Shown in pieces: positions 25,713 to 32,756 of a stretch of DNA of 64,000 nucleotides. The notes below the pieces were generated by a model that was not told where the DNA came from, made no database searches, and worked only from the letters and a program-made list of their open reading frames with translations. The stretch is taken from NCBI GenBank assembly GCA_017938145.1, contig JAGBCB010000005.1, positions 1 to 64,000 of the forward strand, read 5' to 3'. The stretch's first letter is position 1. The number at the start of each line of letters is the position of its first letter. A program made the position numbers and the translations under genes. The DNA comes from Lachnospiraceae bacterium. Lineage in GTDB: Bacteria > Bacillota > Clostridia > Lachnospirales > Lachnospiraceae.

Positions 25713-27228
25713 CTGCGCCCTCCATATTCTCAAAGCCATCATCAAATTCCTCGGTAATCGGAGAATGAACATCTACTCCGCTATCTGCGTTAATCTGATG
25801 TATTCTCTCTACCGCAGTCTGTTCTCTCTCTTTATTGATTTCTCGCTGCGATTTTTTCCTATCCACAAACATCTTTTTAGCAACATCATTATCCTCAAAA
25901 ACTGCTACACGCTCCACCCCAATAAGGTTATGTGCTCGTCTGATTGCTTCATCAATCTGCAAGTTCTCCAATGCTTCTTTAAATGCTACAAGCTCATCCA
26001 CAGGCATCATCTGAAATCTACATACTTTTCCACCATACTCTGCTTCTACATACCACTCTCCACAGATAAGCTCCCTTACTGCTTCTCTCTTAATACGTGC
26101 TTCACTAGATTTTAGTGCCTGTAATAAAAACCCTCTTACATTATGATAGTTTTCATGCTCTCCCGGGTTTTCCAAAAGAGTTATAACATATCCTGCTTCT
26201 AATCCTAAGTCTCCGGCAAGCTCCAAGCATTCTGCGAAATCTGTTCCCTTATACTCTGACCACCCGGCATAAAATGCAAGCTTCTGTTGGTTACTTAAGG
26301 CCGGATTGGTAAGCACATTGTTAATAGTGCGTAAACGATTTTCATAAATCTCTTTGCCAGTCATTTTTCTACGCTTCAAATACCGCATTTTTTCTTCACT
26401 TACCGTGCCTGCATCCACAAGCCGCAATCTACTTTCATCTGCTACACGTCTCTTAAAAATATCTGTCCCAAACAATGCTCTGCCAGTATTTCTAATATGG
26501 GTTGCAATATCAAGCTTTTTTTCTTCCCCGGCTACCACTTCATAAATGGAATCCTTCTGCCCTCCATACTTGCTTAGAAGTTCCGGTACATCAAGTGTCC
26601 TTGCTGGGTCATCCAAGAAACAATCCATAATCAAAGCATCCTTCGGTACTGAATGGATGGATGGAATAACTAACACCTTACTATCCATCTCAGATAGAAT
26701 TCTCTCACTGGTTATATCCATGAATCTCAAACACGCATCCGCAAGTTCTTTTTCAAGTGCAGCTCTAAGTTCTTCCATCTCCTGCTTATGCTTCTCTTCC
26801 AAAGCAGTCATTTCTTTCTTCATCTGCGAAAGCTTACTTTTGGCATCCTTAAGTTTACGATTTAAGTCCTGCACAATCGGCGATTCTGTAGTAGTAAGCT
26901 TTCCAACATCACTTTCTGCATTCTTTCCCCGTGGAGCAGGCGCAGGTCCGGTAAACATCTTATAGCAATCCTCACCAATAAGAGCGGCTGTCTTTTCTAC
27001 AAACTCCCTGTACTTCCAGATATCAATACTTGCTTTATCATCTGTGATAATCACATAGGGCATTTTTCCTGCAAAGATATCATTGGAATAAACAGAACCA
27101 GTGCTCTTTGCTTTATGCATCACTTCCACCACAAAAGTTGCTATCTGGTCTTTTGTCCTCGGCTCTTGTCCAAGAAACTTATACAACTCTAAATACGGAA
27201 CCATAGCTTTAAATTCATCATTGTACAT
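25693..27228 (-). CDS. Large hypothetical protein next to oriT
   Basis: About 511 aa from the ATG at 27228 (MYNDEFKAMVPYLELYKFLG), ten bases from GGAG; the frame is open to 27237. It is soluble, with a probable coiled coil at about residues 125-190 (LNRKLKDAKSKLSQMKKEMTALEEK type) and many Arg/Lys in the central part. I do not recognise the family. It is the first gene after leader repeat copy 5 and the candidate oriT, and the MobC-like gene starts inside its 3' end. A relaxosome or DNA-processing role is plausible from position only. Confidence 0.75.
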   Translation of the reverse strand: MYNDEFKAMVPYLELYKFLGQEPRTKDQIATFVVEVMHKAKSTGSVYSNDIFAGKMPYVIITDDKASIDIWKYREFVEKTAALIGEDCYKMFTGPAPAPRGKNAESDVGKLTTTESPIVQDLNRKLKDAKSKLSQMKKEMTALEEKHKQEMEELRAALEKELADACLRFMDITSERILSEMDSKVLVIPSIHSVPKDALIMDCFLDDPARTLDVPELLSKYGGQKDSIYEVVAGEEKKLDIATHIRNTGRALFGTDIFKRRVADESRLRLVDAGTVSEEKMRYLKRRKMTGKEIYENRLRTINNVLTNPALSNQQKLAFYAGWSEYKGTDFAECLELAGDLGLEAGYVITLLENPGEHENYHNVRGFLLQALKSSEARIKREAVRELICGEWYVEAEYGGKVCRFQMMPVDELVAFKEALENLQIDEAIRRAHNLIGVERVAVFEDNDVAKKMFVDRKKSQREINKEREQTAVERIHQINADSGVDVHSPITEEFDDGFENMEGADGTGEK

Positions 27229-27260
27229 AATTCTCAATCTCCTTTCTTATGACTCCAATA

Positions 27261-27295
27261 AGTACTTAGGGTCAAAAAAAGCTGATTGCAAAAAA
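27261..27295 (-). repeat. Conserved leader element, copy 5 of 5
   Basis: This copy starts 33 bases before the start codon of the large gene that follows oriT. Together with the other four copies it marks the start of every major conjugation transcription unit in the window. Confidence 0.85.
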
Positions 27296-27312
27296 TTACA
27301 CATAAAAACAAG

Positions 27313-27453
27313 TTCGGCAGCATCGAACAATCACCATTCGACACCTCCGAACACACAAATTCTCACTTATGGCCGTTCGGCACCACCGAACAGCTTCAAA
27401 CCCTTGTAAAATCTAAGAATTCGACACCTCCGAACAAATTCGGCACAATCGAA
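27313..27453. repeat. Cluster of five TTCG-N7-CGAA dyads
   Basis: Fifteen-base units begin with TTCGGCA or TTCGACA and end with CGAA, at 27313, 27337, 27376, 27420 and 27439. Unit spacing is irregular (24, 39, 44 and 19 bases), and CGAA is usually followed by C. Such a cluster beside a nic-like site is typical of binding sites for a relaxosome protein, a replication initiator or a repressor. Confidence 0.8.
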
Positions 27454-27470
27454 CAAACAACCAATAAAAA

Positions 27471-27509
27471 GATAACAGGATACGCCTAAAGTTGCATGAA
27501 CTTTACGCC
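27471..27509 (-). other. oriT: Candidate origin of transfer (oriT) with MOBP-type nic motif
   Basis: On the minus strand an inverted repeat (TAAAGTT, five-base loop, AACTTTA) is followed after four bases by TATCCTG and then T. That is the order seen at MOBP origins such as RP4, where a relaxosome-binding repeat precedes TATCCTG and the nick falls after the G. The predicted nick is between 27,476 and 27,475 on the minus strand. Further inverted repeats (GCATGAA/TTCATGC, TGCCC/GGGCA, TTTAGGG/CCCTAAA) fill 27,494-27,560. The element encodes a MOBP relaxase and a MobC-like protein. Confidence 0.65.
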
Positions 27510-27579
27510 AAAATCACTTCATGCCCAGGGCATTCACTTTAGGGTATCCCCTAAAACCCAATCATCCACTACCGAAGCA

Positions 27580-27602
27580 CTTTTGGTCATCGTGACCAAA
27601 AG
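27580..27602. repeat. 23-bp palindrome, copy 2 of 6
   Basis: Same arms and centre as copy 1; intergenic, about 100 bases from the candidate nic site. Confidence 0.85.
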
Positions 27603-27620
27603 ATATATGCACAAGCAAAA

Positions 27621-27653
27621 GAAAAAGCACCTACCATTTACTGATAGATGCTC
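27621..27653 (-). terminator. Terminator after the ribbon-helix-helix-like gene
   Basis: On the minus strand GCATCTATCA and TGGTAGGTGC pair around GTAAA, followed by TTTTTC. It lies 25 bases after the stop of the gene at 27,678-28,403. The rest of the 449-base gap from 27,229 is taken by the leader repeat, the dyads, the candidate oriT and a palindrome. Confidence 0.75.
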
Positions 27654-27677
27654 TCATCTTCTTTCACTTAACTATCT

Positions 27678-28403
27678 TTATTCTTCCGGCAAATACACAT
27701 ATCCGAAATGGAACTGAGAATTGGAAATAATCTGCTTTAAATTTGCATCGGTACTTCTAACCTTTAACATTGCAGCCTTAAGATTATTCTCCTCTTGAAT
27801 ATCCGTAATCTTAATCCAAATCTTTGCAGGCTCACCATTAGCAAACTCTTCCGGTTCACTACCATCTTCCCCCGGACATCTCTGTGCATCCCTATCAGAT
27901 GCAATCTCTAATACGGTAGCAGAATATGCGATATCATTTACACCTTCGCCAACAGCAAACAAAAGTTTTACCTTTTCTCCTGCTTTGCACATGGAGTTAT
28001 AATAATTTACTTTCTTTTTTGCCATACCAAAGTGTAATGATTCTGTAGAAAACCATGTATAGCCCAAGCCATTCTCGTCGCAGTTTCTCATATAAGCTTC
28101 TACCGTTTCATAACCGTCCATAGCATTTCCGTCAACATCATGTGTAGTTCCTAACTTCATAAAGATATAATCATTAATCTCTCTGCTATCCATTCTCTGT
28201 ACTAACACTTGCTTTGCTACCTCCACTCCTAAAGATTTCTTTTTCAACTCTGTATAAAGCTCTTCATCCTGACAAAGCATGTAAATCTCAAGCATTTCTG
28301 ATAAAGCTGTGGATTTTGTAATCCCTTTGATTTTTACAAACTCGTCAAATATCTGTTGTGTTCTTTCGTCTGCGTATAGAGACATATAACCCGGTCTTCC
28401 CAT
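27678..28403 (-). CDS. Ribbon-helix-helix-like regulator fused to an unknown sensory domain
   Basis: The start at 28403 (MGRPGYMSLYADERTQQIF) has AAGGAGG six bases upstream. Residues 1-45 have a basic tip, a short strand and two helices, as in ribbon-helix-helix or Arc-like DNA-binding proteins. A linker and a C-terminal domain of about 140 residues follow, with FGMAKKKVNYYNSMCKAGEKVKLLF and IWIKITDI, a beta-rich layout I cannot assign with confidence. The promoter region carries two direct operator-like repeats, so autoregulation is likely. It lies next to the candidate oriT. Confidence 0.65.
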   Translation of the reverse strand: MGRPGYMSLYADERTQQIFDEFVKIKGITKSTALSEMLEIYMLCQDEELYTELKKKSLGVEVAKQVLVQRMDSREINDYIFMKLGTTHDVDGNAMDGYETVEAYMRNCDENGLGYTWFSTESLHFGMAKKKVNYYNSMCKAGEKVKLLFAVGEGVNDIAYSATVLEIASDRDAQRCPGEDGSEPEEFANGEPAKIWIKITDIQEENNLKAAMLKVRSTDANLKQIISNSQFHFGYVYLPEE

Positions 28404-28421
28404 AATCATCCTCCTTTTTGT

Positions 28422-28504
28422 ATGTGTACCGCAACTCTCTATACGAGTATATTACAACATCATTTCATATTTGTCAACACAAATGTACCGCAAACTTCTA
28501 AACG
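28422..28504 (-). promoter_or_regulatory. Sigma-A promoter flanked by two direct operator repeats
   Basis: On the minus strand TTGACA (28472-28477) and TAATAT (28449-28454) are 17 bases apart, a near-consensus promoter for the gene at 28,403. Two 24-bp direct repeats sharing TTGCGGTACA (28422-28445 and 28481-28504) bracket it, 59 bases apart. This layout fits repression by looping or cooperative binding. Confidence 0.8.
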
Positions 28505-28508
28505 ACTT

Positions 28509-28531
28509 ACTTTTGGTCATCATGACCAAAA
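28509..28531. repeat. 23-bp palindrome, copy 3 of 6
   Basis: Arms CTTTTGGTCA and TGACCAAAAG with centre TCA, giving a perfect 11-base dyad; intergenic. Confidence 0.85.
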
Positions 28532-28545
28532 GATATCCTTCCATG

Positions 28546-28582
28546 CAAAAGAGGTTCGCCCCAAATTGTTGAGCAAACCTCC
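28546..28582 (-). terminator. Terminator after the 106-aa-class hypothetical gene
   Basis: On the minus strand GGAGGTTTGC pairs with GCGAACCTC and is followed by TTTTG. Confidence 0.65.
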
Positions 28583-28601
28583 GCATCCACATAACCATAT
28601 A

Positions 28602-28919
28602 TTATTGTTTCTTGATTGCTTCCCTATATTTTCCCACAAGTAGCGGAATGGCTCTGTTAATCCAAAATTCTCCGCACAATACGCCAGAGGACATACCACC
28701 ATGGGCAAATTCTTCTACGTAAGGGGCAGAATTTACACGTAACTGCTCCCCAGTTACTTGCACATATAACCTGCATATATCATCTGTAAGCCACGTTTCA
28801 GAATATGGAAACTCCACCTTAGAAAAATATCTCTCAAGATACTCCCAAAAATATGGGTCGCCTCTTGCACCGAAGGTCTCCGGTCTTTCTATAAACAAAT
28901 CTGATAAATACCTTGCCAT
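28602..28919 (-). CDS. Hypothetical protein, 105 aa
   Basis: The start at 28919 (MARYLSDLFIERPETFGARG) lies seven bases from AAGGA. The protein is soluble with several Trp/Tyr residues and an APYVEEFAHGGMSSGVLCGEFW segment. I do not recognise the family; similar small proteins often occur as immunity-like cargo. It is directly downstream of a long structured inverted repeat that may be its 5' leader. Confidence 0.6.
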   Translation of the reverse strand: MARYLSDLFIERPETFGARGDPYFWEYLERYFSKVEFPYSETWLTDDICRLYVQVTGEQLRVNSAPYVEEFAHGGMSSGVLCGEFWINRAIPLLVGKYREAIKKQ

Positions 28920-28938
28920 CAAATCATCCTTTCAAGCT

Positions 28939-29064
28939 CACGAAACACTTGACATGAGCCTCCTTCGCATGTGGATTGAAGACAACACAGCGATCCTATG
29001 CCTACGGCACAGGTTGCCTTGACAGATAAGTCTACCACATGCTACTCATGTAAAGTGTTTCGTG
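28939..29064. repeat. 126-base nested inverted-repeat element
   Basis: Outer 20-base arms (28939-28958 and 29045-29064) match at 19 of 20 positions. Inside are an 8-base perfect stem, GCATGTGG (28967-28974) with CCACATGC (29035-29042), and an inner hairpin, CCTATGCC (28995-29002) with GGCACAGG (29006-29013). It lies between the lipoprotein gene and the 105-aa gene. It could be a structured leader RNA or a small non-autonomous mobile element. Confidence 0.75.
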
Positions 29065-29799
29065 TTATTCTGCTGATTCAAATCCCATTATCTGAAAATC
29101 ACTTGCTCTGTAATACACATCTTCAAAAAATGACAGAGTGGTTTTACCGTCTTCTTGCCCTATTCCAAGCACCATTCCTGTGCTTTCCGCAGTCAATGTA
29201 AGTACAATCTGATTACTTTCTTTATTATACTCCCATGTTCCCTGCTTATCTTGGTAAGAACCGGTTCCATCTTCATTTAGCTTAATTACATAGGTCTCAA
29301 TTTTTACCGCCTCTGCTGTTTTACTTACAATCTTATTTGCTTTCCATTCTCCAGCAAAAGAGGAATATACTTTCTTAGCTATTACATTTGCATCCGCTGT
29401 TGGAGTACAGATATTTACTTCAATATCAGATGTATCGGACACTTCAAACACATAACATACTTGAAGTGAAGCTCCATTTTTTACTTCCTGAATCAGTGCA
29501 GCTTCATTACCATTGATATCCGACACATCCATAAGCTCTACATTATTCTGATATGCTTTTACAGAATAGGAGCAGTATGAGTACAAACCATCTGCATTGT
29601 CATTTTTATAATTTGCCATAACCTTAATGACAGTCTTGCCATCCTCTGATGCACACAAAGTTGCATCCAACAATTCAAGAGTTGTCCTCTCATAATTTGC
29701 CACAGATGTAAGCTCTGTTTGTGTTGCAACATCTCCACACGCAACAAGTCCCATCATCATCACAAATACCGTGCAAAAACTCAATAATTTTTTCAACAT
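29065..29799 (-). CDS. Lipoprotein, DUF5067-like
   Basis: The start at 29799 (MLKKLLSFCTVFVMMMGLVACG) has GGAGG five bases upstream. The signal sequence ends in the lipobox LVAC, so the mature protein begins with a lipid-modified Cys at about residue 21 and sits on the outer face of the membrane. A DUF5067-like beta-sandwich follows (VIKVMANYKNDNADGLYSY...CSYSVKAYQNNVELM). The C-terminal part resembles small lipocalin-type folds (GTWEYNKESNQIVLTL). A cargo gene of unknown role. Confidence 0.75.
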   Translation of the reverse strand: MLKKLLSFCTVFVMMMGLVACGDVATQTELTSVANYERTTLELLDATLCASEDGKTVIKVMANYKNDNADGLYSYCSYSVKAYQNNVELMDVSDINGNEAALIQEVKNGASLQVCYVFEVSDTSDIEVNICTPTADANVIAKKVYSSFAGEWKANKIVSKTAEAVKIETYVIKLNEDGTGSYQDKQGTWEYNKESNQIVLTLTAESTGMVLGIGQEDGKTTLSFFEDVYYRASDFQIMGFESAE

Positions 29800-29818
29800 A
29801 TGTACCTCCATTTTCACT

Positions 29819-29841
29819 TATGGTCACGATGACCAAAAGTT
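29819..29841. repeat. 23-bp palindrome, copy 4 of 6
   Basis: Here the centre is CGA and one arm has a single change (CTTATGGTCA), so this copy lies in the opposite sense to copies 1 and 2. It overlaps the stop of the next gene. Confidence 0.8.
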
Positions 29842-30202
29842 ATTCTCCAAATGCCCGGTGCCAGAATTCTTGTCGTTTTTTCTCCATCGCAATCTTTTCA
29901 TCTGATTTTAGCAAATCATATAGCTCATCGTAATCCAGCTCCGCTAATGGTGTTTTCTTAACCGGTTCCAACAAATGATACTCTTTCCAATACTCCCACA
30001 AGTCATTAAATAACTCTACGCTATCCGTATAAATATCACTGGAAGAAAAGGACTGACCATCAAACCACCTAAGATGTACAAATCCAAACTTACCTGCATC
30101 TGCTACTGCCATATCTCCGTACAGTTCGTACATCTCCTCAAATGCGGTAGCCACCTTTTGGCACTTAACATGTTCCTCTTGTGTAATAACTTTAAATTTC
30201 AT
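29840..30202 (-). CDS. Hypothetical protein, 120 aa
   Basis: The start at 30202 (MKFKVITQEEHVKCQKVATAF) has GGAGG upstream. The protein is acidic and helical, with Trp-rich patches (LWEYWKEYHLLEPV, QEFWHRAF). No signal peptide or catalytic motif. Family unknown; it separates the lipoprotein from the defence operon and is probably cargo. Confidence 0.6.
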   Translation of the reverse strand: MKFKVITQEEHVKCQKVATAFEEMYELYGDMAVADAGKFGFVHLRWFDGQSFSSSDIYTDSVELFNDLWEYWKEYHLLEPVKKTPLAELDYDELYDLLKSDEKIAMEKKRQEFWHRAFGE

Positions 30203-30292
30203 TGGTAATACCTCCATCTTTTTCTTTTAAGTATAAACCATTTTACATACTTGAAAAGCCATTAGAGGTATACCTAAGTACCCTTATTGCTC

Positions 30293-31492
30293 CTATTTTT
30301 TTCGCTGCTTTACATACTCTCTGTATTCGTCTCTTATCATCGAATAAGAAATCAGATTGACAACTAGCTTAACGATTTCTGCATCTTCCAAGTTCCATAA
30401 TCTATCATTCGTTACAGTTCCCAAGTAGAACTTATTGCCGCGAATAATCTTAGGATATCTGTCTGCCACAAACATTCGTAGTTCGTCAATCTTCCCACTA
30501 CCAAGATTTCCTACCGCAATTTTACCATGATGAAGAAAATCAACTTTATTACCGCTTACAAAAACATTATCTTCTACCACCAACTGTAATGCGTGATGTG
30601 TTTCCTTTTCATTATCGTGGGCTACCACTATACACGTCTTCACCTCATTCGGCTTCGTGCTCTTCCAATAAGTTGTGATACCTATGGAATAGAATTCTGT
30701 GCTTCCATCCACCTCTACAAGAAAGGAACGATAAGGACCATAAAAACTTCCTCCGGATGCATTCCCATAACTTAGCATTCGCACCCCGTAATCTTCAATC
30801 AATCGAAATAGTCCATAATCTCCACTTTTCATACGAACTCTGGTATCTAATAAACATTCCAAAAAATTGAATGCCGGAACTGCCAACTCCATCGGTGTGA
30901 GCTTACTAATTTCATAACCGTACTCATCCGCTTCATAACTCTTAAACTCATTCTCCAAATGTGTCTTAAGACTCTCAAAAGGAATACGCTCTGGCAATGT
31001 TCCGATATCCCACTCTGTGTATTCCCCGGCAATCATTTCTTCATACGTCGGAAAATCTTCTATCGGGATGTACTTATCTGATTCATACTTGAAACACTTT
31101 TGCTCCACACCATTGTTACACATTACATAAGTGGCTCCTATCAAGTCTGCATAATCCACCATCTGATAATATGTTTTTTCATCCAGGTACACATCCGGAG
31201 CTTTACACTCGATTACCGAAAGCGGATATATATCGCCTTTCTCATCTACTGCGTGAATAACTATATCCGCTCTTCTTTTCGACTTTATCCCATAATGAGA
31301 TAAATGCTGTTCAACACTAATCATCCCAGCCGGAACATTAAGCTCATTGATAAGATATGAAATTGCCATTTGTCTTACAGTTTCTTCCGGCGTAATAAAT
31401 ATTAACTTCTGACGGATTGGGTCAAGATAGCATTCCTTACCATGACGTATATATATTGGTGGAAGCTTCGGCTCTTTTTTATTATTTTCCAT
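30293..31492 (-). CDS. HsdR-N-domain nuclease-like protein at the end of the defence operon
   Basis: Residues 25-190 match the type I restriction R-subunit N-terminal nuclease domain. The PD-(D/E)xK core is visible as the acid in RRADIVIH and the pair in VIECKAP. The helicase motor of HsdR is absent. The C-terminal 200 residues (VRMKSGDYGLFRLIEDYGVRM...) are unassigned. It is the last gene of the operon starting near 46.4 kb, 16 bases after the duplicated protein, so it is probably a restriction or abortive-infection effector of the same system, or an independent restriction protein of DUF4357/HSDR_N type. Confidence 0.75.
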   Translation of the reverse strand: MENNKKEPKLPPIYIRHGKECYLDPIRQKLIFITPEETVRQMAISYLINELNVPAGMISVEQHLSHYGIKSKRRADIVIHAVDEKGDIYPLSVIECKAPDVYLDEKTYYQMVDYADLIGATYVMCNNGVEQKCFKYESDKYIPIEDFPTYEEMIAGEYTEWDIGTLPERIPFESLKTHLENEFKSYEADEYGYEISKLTPMELAVPAFNFLECLLDTRVRMKSGDYGLFRLIEDYGVRMLSYGNASGGSFYGPYRSFLVEVDGSTEFYSIGITTYWKSTKPNEVKTCIVVAHDNEKETHHALQLVVEDNVFVSGNKVDFLHHGKIAVGNLGSGKIDELRMFVADRYPKIIRGNKFYLGTVTNDRLWNLEDAEIVKLVVNLISYSMIRDEYREYVKQRKK

Positions 31493-31507
31493 ATAATCAG
31501 TCCTTTA

Positions 31508-32731
31508 TTATAACCTTTGCAACTCTCTCTTAATCGTTTCAACCTGTGTTATTGCTTTTCTGATTCTCTTTTGCGCTTTATTGATTTGCAGATGCACCAA
31601 TCCATCCATAAATTCACTATCGAACCACATATCAATTACAGAAGCAAGCTTGCCATACTTAAGCTGCACGCTCTTTTTATTTGACAAATTCCTTAGTTCA
31701 ATATTCAGCCTTTGTAAAGCATTTTGTGCATTCTGTAATTCCATATCCGCTTCTGATAAGGAAGAATATTTCCATATAGACGTAAAAAATCCTTTGCTCA
31801 TCATATCAATAATACTAACATTACTACTATTATTCGTTGCTGCTTGTGCCTGATGTAAACACTGCAATGCGTAATCTGCCGATTCGATTGCTGACTGGAT
31901 TTCCCACTTAAGATCAGCCACATCCGCAGCTTCTTCCTCTTCTTCTCGCAAATTCTCCGGCAACCTAATATTTTGCTGCTTCGCAACCTCAATAATTATA
32001 TCATCACTAACGTTTCCATACAGTTCTTCCAACGATTCCTCTGTCAATAATAGACACGACAAGAATACTGCCTGCTTAACGGTATCTTCATTGCACAGCC
32101 CGGAAATTTCCACCAAGTTTTCATCAGTAAAACGAACACCCGCATCTAAAGCTCTGCTGATAAACTGACTTGCCTCATATTCATCATTCCAAAATAATTC
32201 TTGAACGACCTCAAGTACTTCATCTTCATTTCCATAATCGCTAATGGCCCGTGACCGTGCTATAGCATACTCTGTATTCCACTCATAAAAAGCATCGTAA
32301 AATCTGCTCCATGTAATAGGAGTTGTTACATCCGGACAAAGCTGCTCCTCATACTCACCGACAATATCTGCTGGTGCTGGTATCTGATACCGTTTCGCTA
32401 TATCAATTATCAATTCATCATCAATACAGCCATACAACTCTTCGAGGTCCTGTGATGTAAAACCATCTGCTGATTGATACAATGCTTTCTTAAAACTCTC
32501 TTCTGCGCACAGGTCAACAATTTCCGCTAGATTCTCTCCGGAGAATTTCACGCCACTCTGCACAGCCCTATTCAGAAGCCTTGTGGCACCCTTCTCATCT
32601 TCAAACGCAATAATATTAAGCGCATCAACTATTTCATCTGGTGCACCCATATCTTCAAGGGAGGATATCTTACTAACAGCGGTGCTTACAGCCCAATCAT
32701 TTATTCTCTCGTAATACTCTTCCCATGTCAT
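31508..32731 (-). CDS. Internally duplicated unknown protein in the defence operon
   Basis: Two copies of a roughly 125-residue module are visible. The first runs from WEEYYERINDWAVSTAVSKI to DELIIDIAKRYQIPAP; the second from WSRFYDAFYEWNTEYAIARS to DDIIIEVAKQQNIRLPEN. Both share an LLNRA/FISRA-AxxxGVxF-ENLxEI core and an LEELYG tail. A helical C-terminal region of about 140 residues follows. I do not recognise the family. The start at 32731 is eight bases from GGAGG. Placed between the GmrSD-like gene and the HsdR-N gene, it is a candidate regulator or new defence component. Confidence 0.7.
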   Translation of the reverse strand: MTWEEYYERINDWAVSTAVSKISSLEDMGAPDEIVDALNIIAFEDEKGATRLLNRAVQSGVKFSGENLAEIVDLCAEESFKKALYQSADGFTSQDLEELYGCIDDELIIDIAKRYQIPAPADIVGEYEEQLCPDVTTPITWSRFYDAFYEWNTEYAIARSRAISDYGNEDEVLEVVQELFWNDEYEASQFISRALDAGVRFTDENLVEISGLCNEDTVKQAVFLSCLLLTEESLEELYGNVSDDIIIEVAKQQNIRLPENLREEEEEAADVADLKWEIQSAIESADYALQCLHQAQAATNNSSNVSIIDMMSKGFFTSIWKYSSLSEADMELQNAQNALQRLNIELRNLSNKKSVQLKYGKLASVIDMWFDSEFMDGLVHLQINKAQKRIRKAITQVETIKRELQRL

Positions 32732-32756
32732 AAGCATATCCTCCCTCGAAATCTTT

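Noticed and set aside
27313-27453. Regularly repeated short units resembling a CRISPR array
   Set aside because: Units are only 15 bases and dyadic, spacers differ from 4 to 29 bases, and no cas gene is present.
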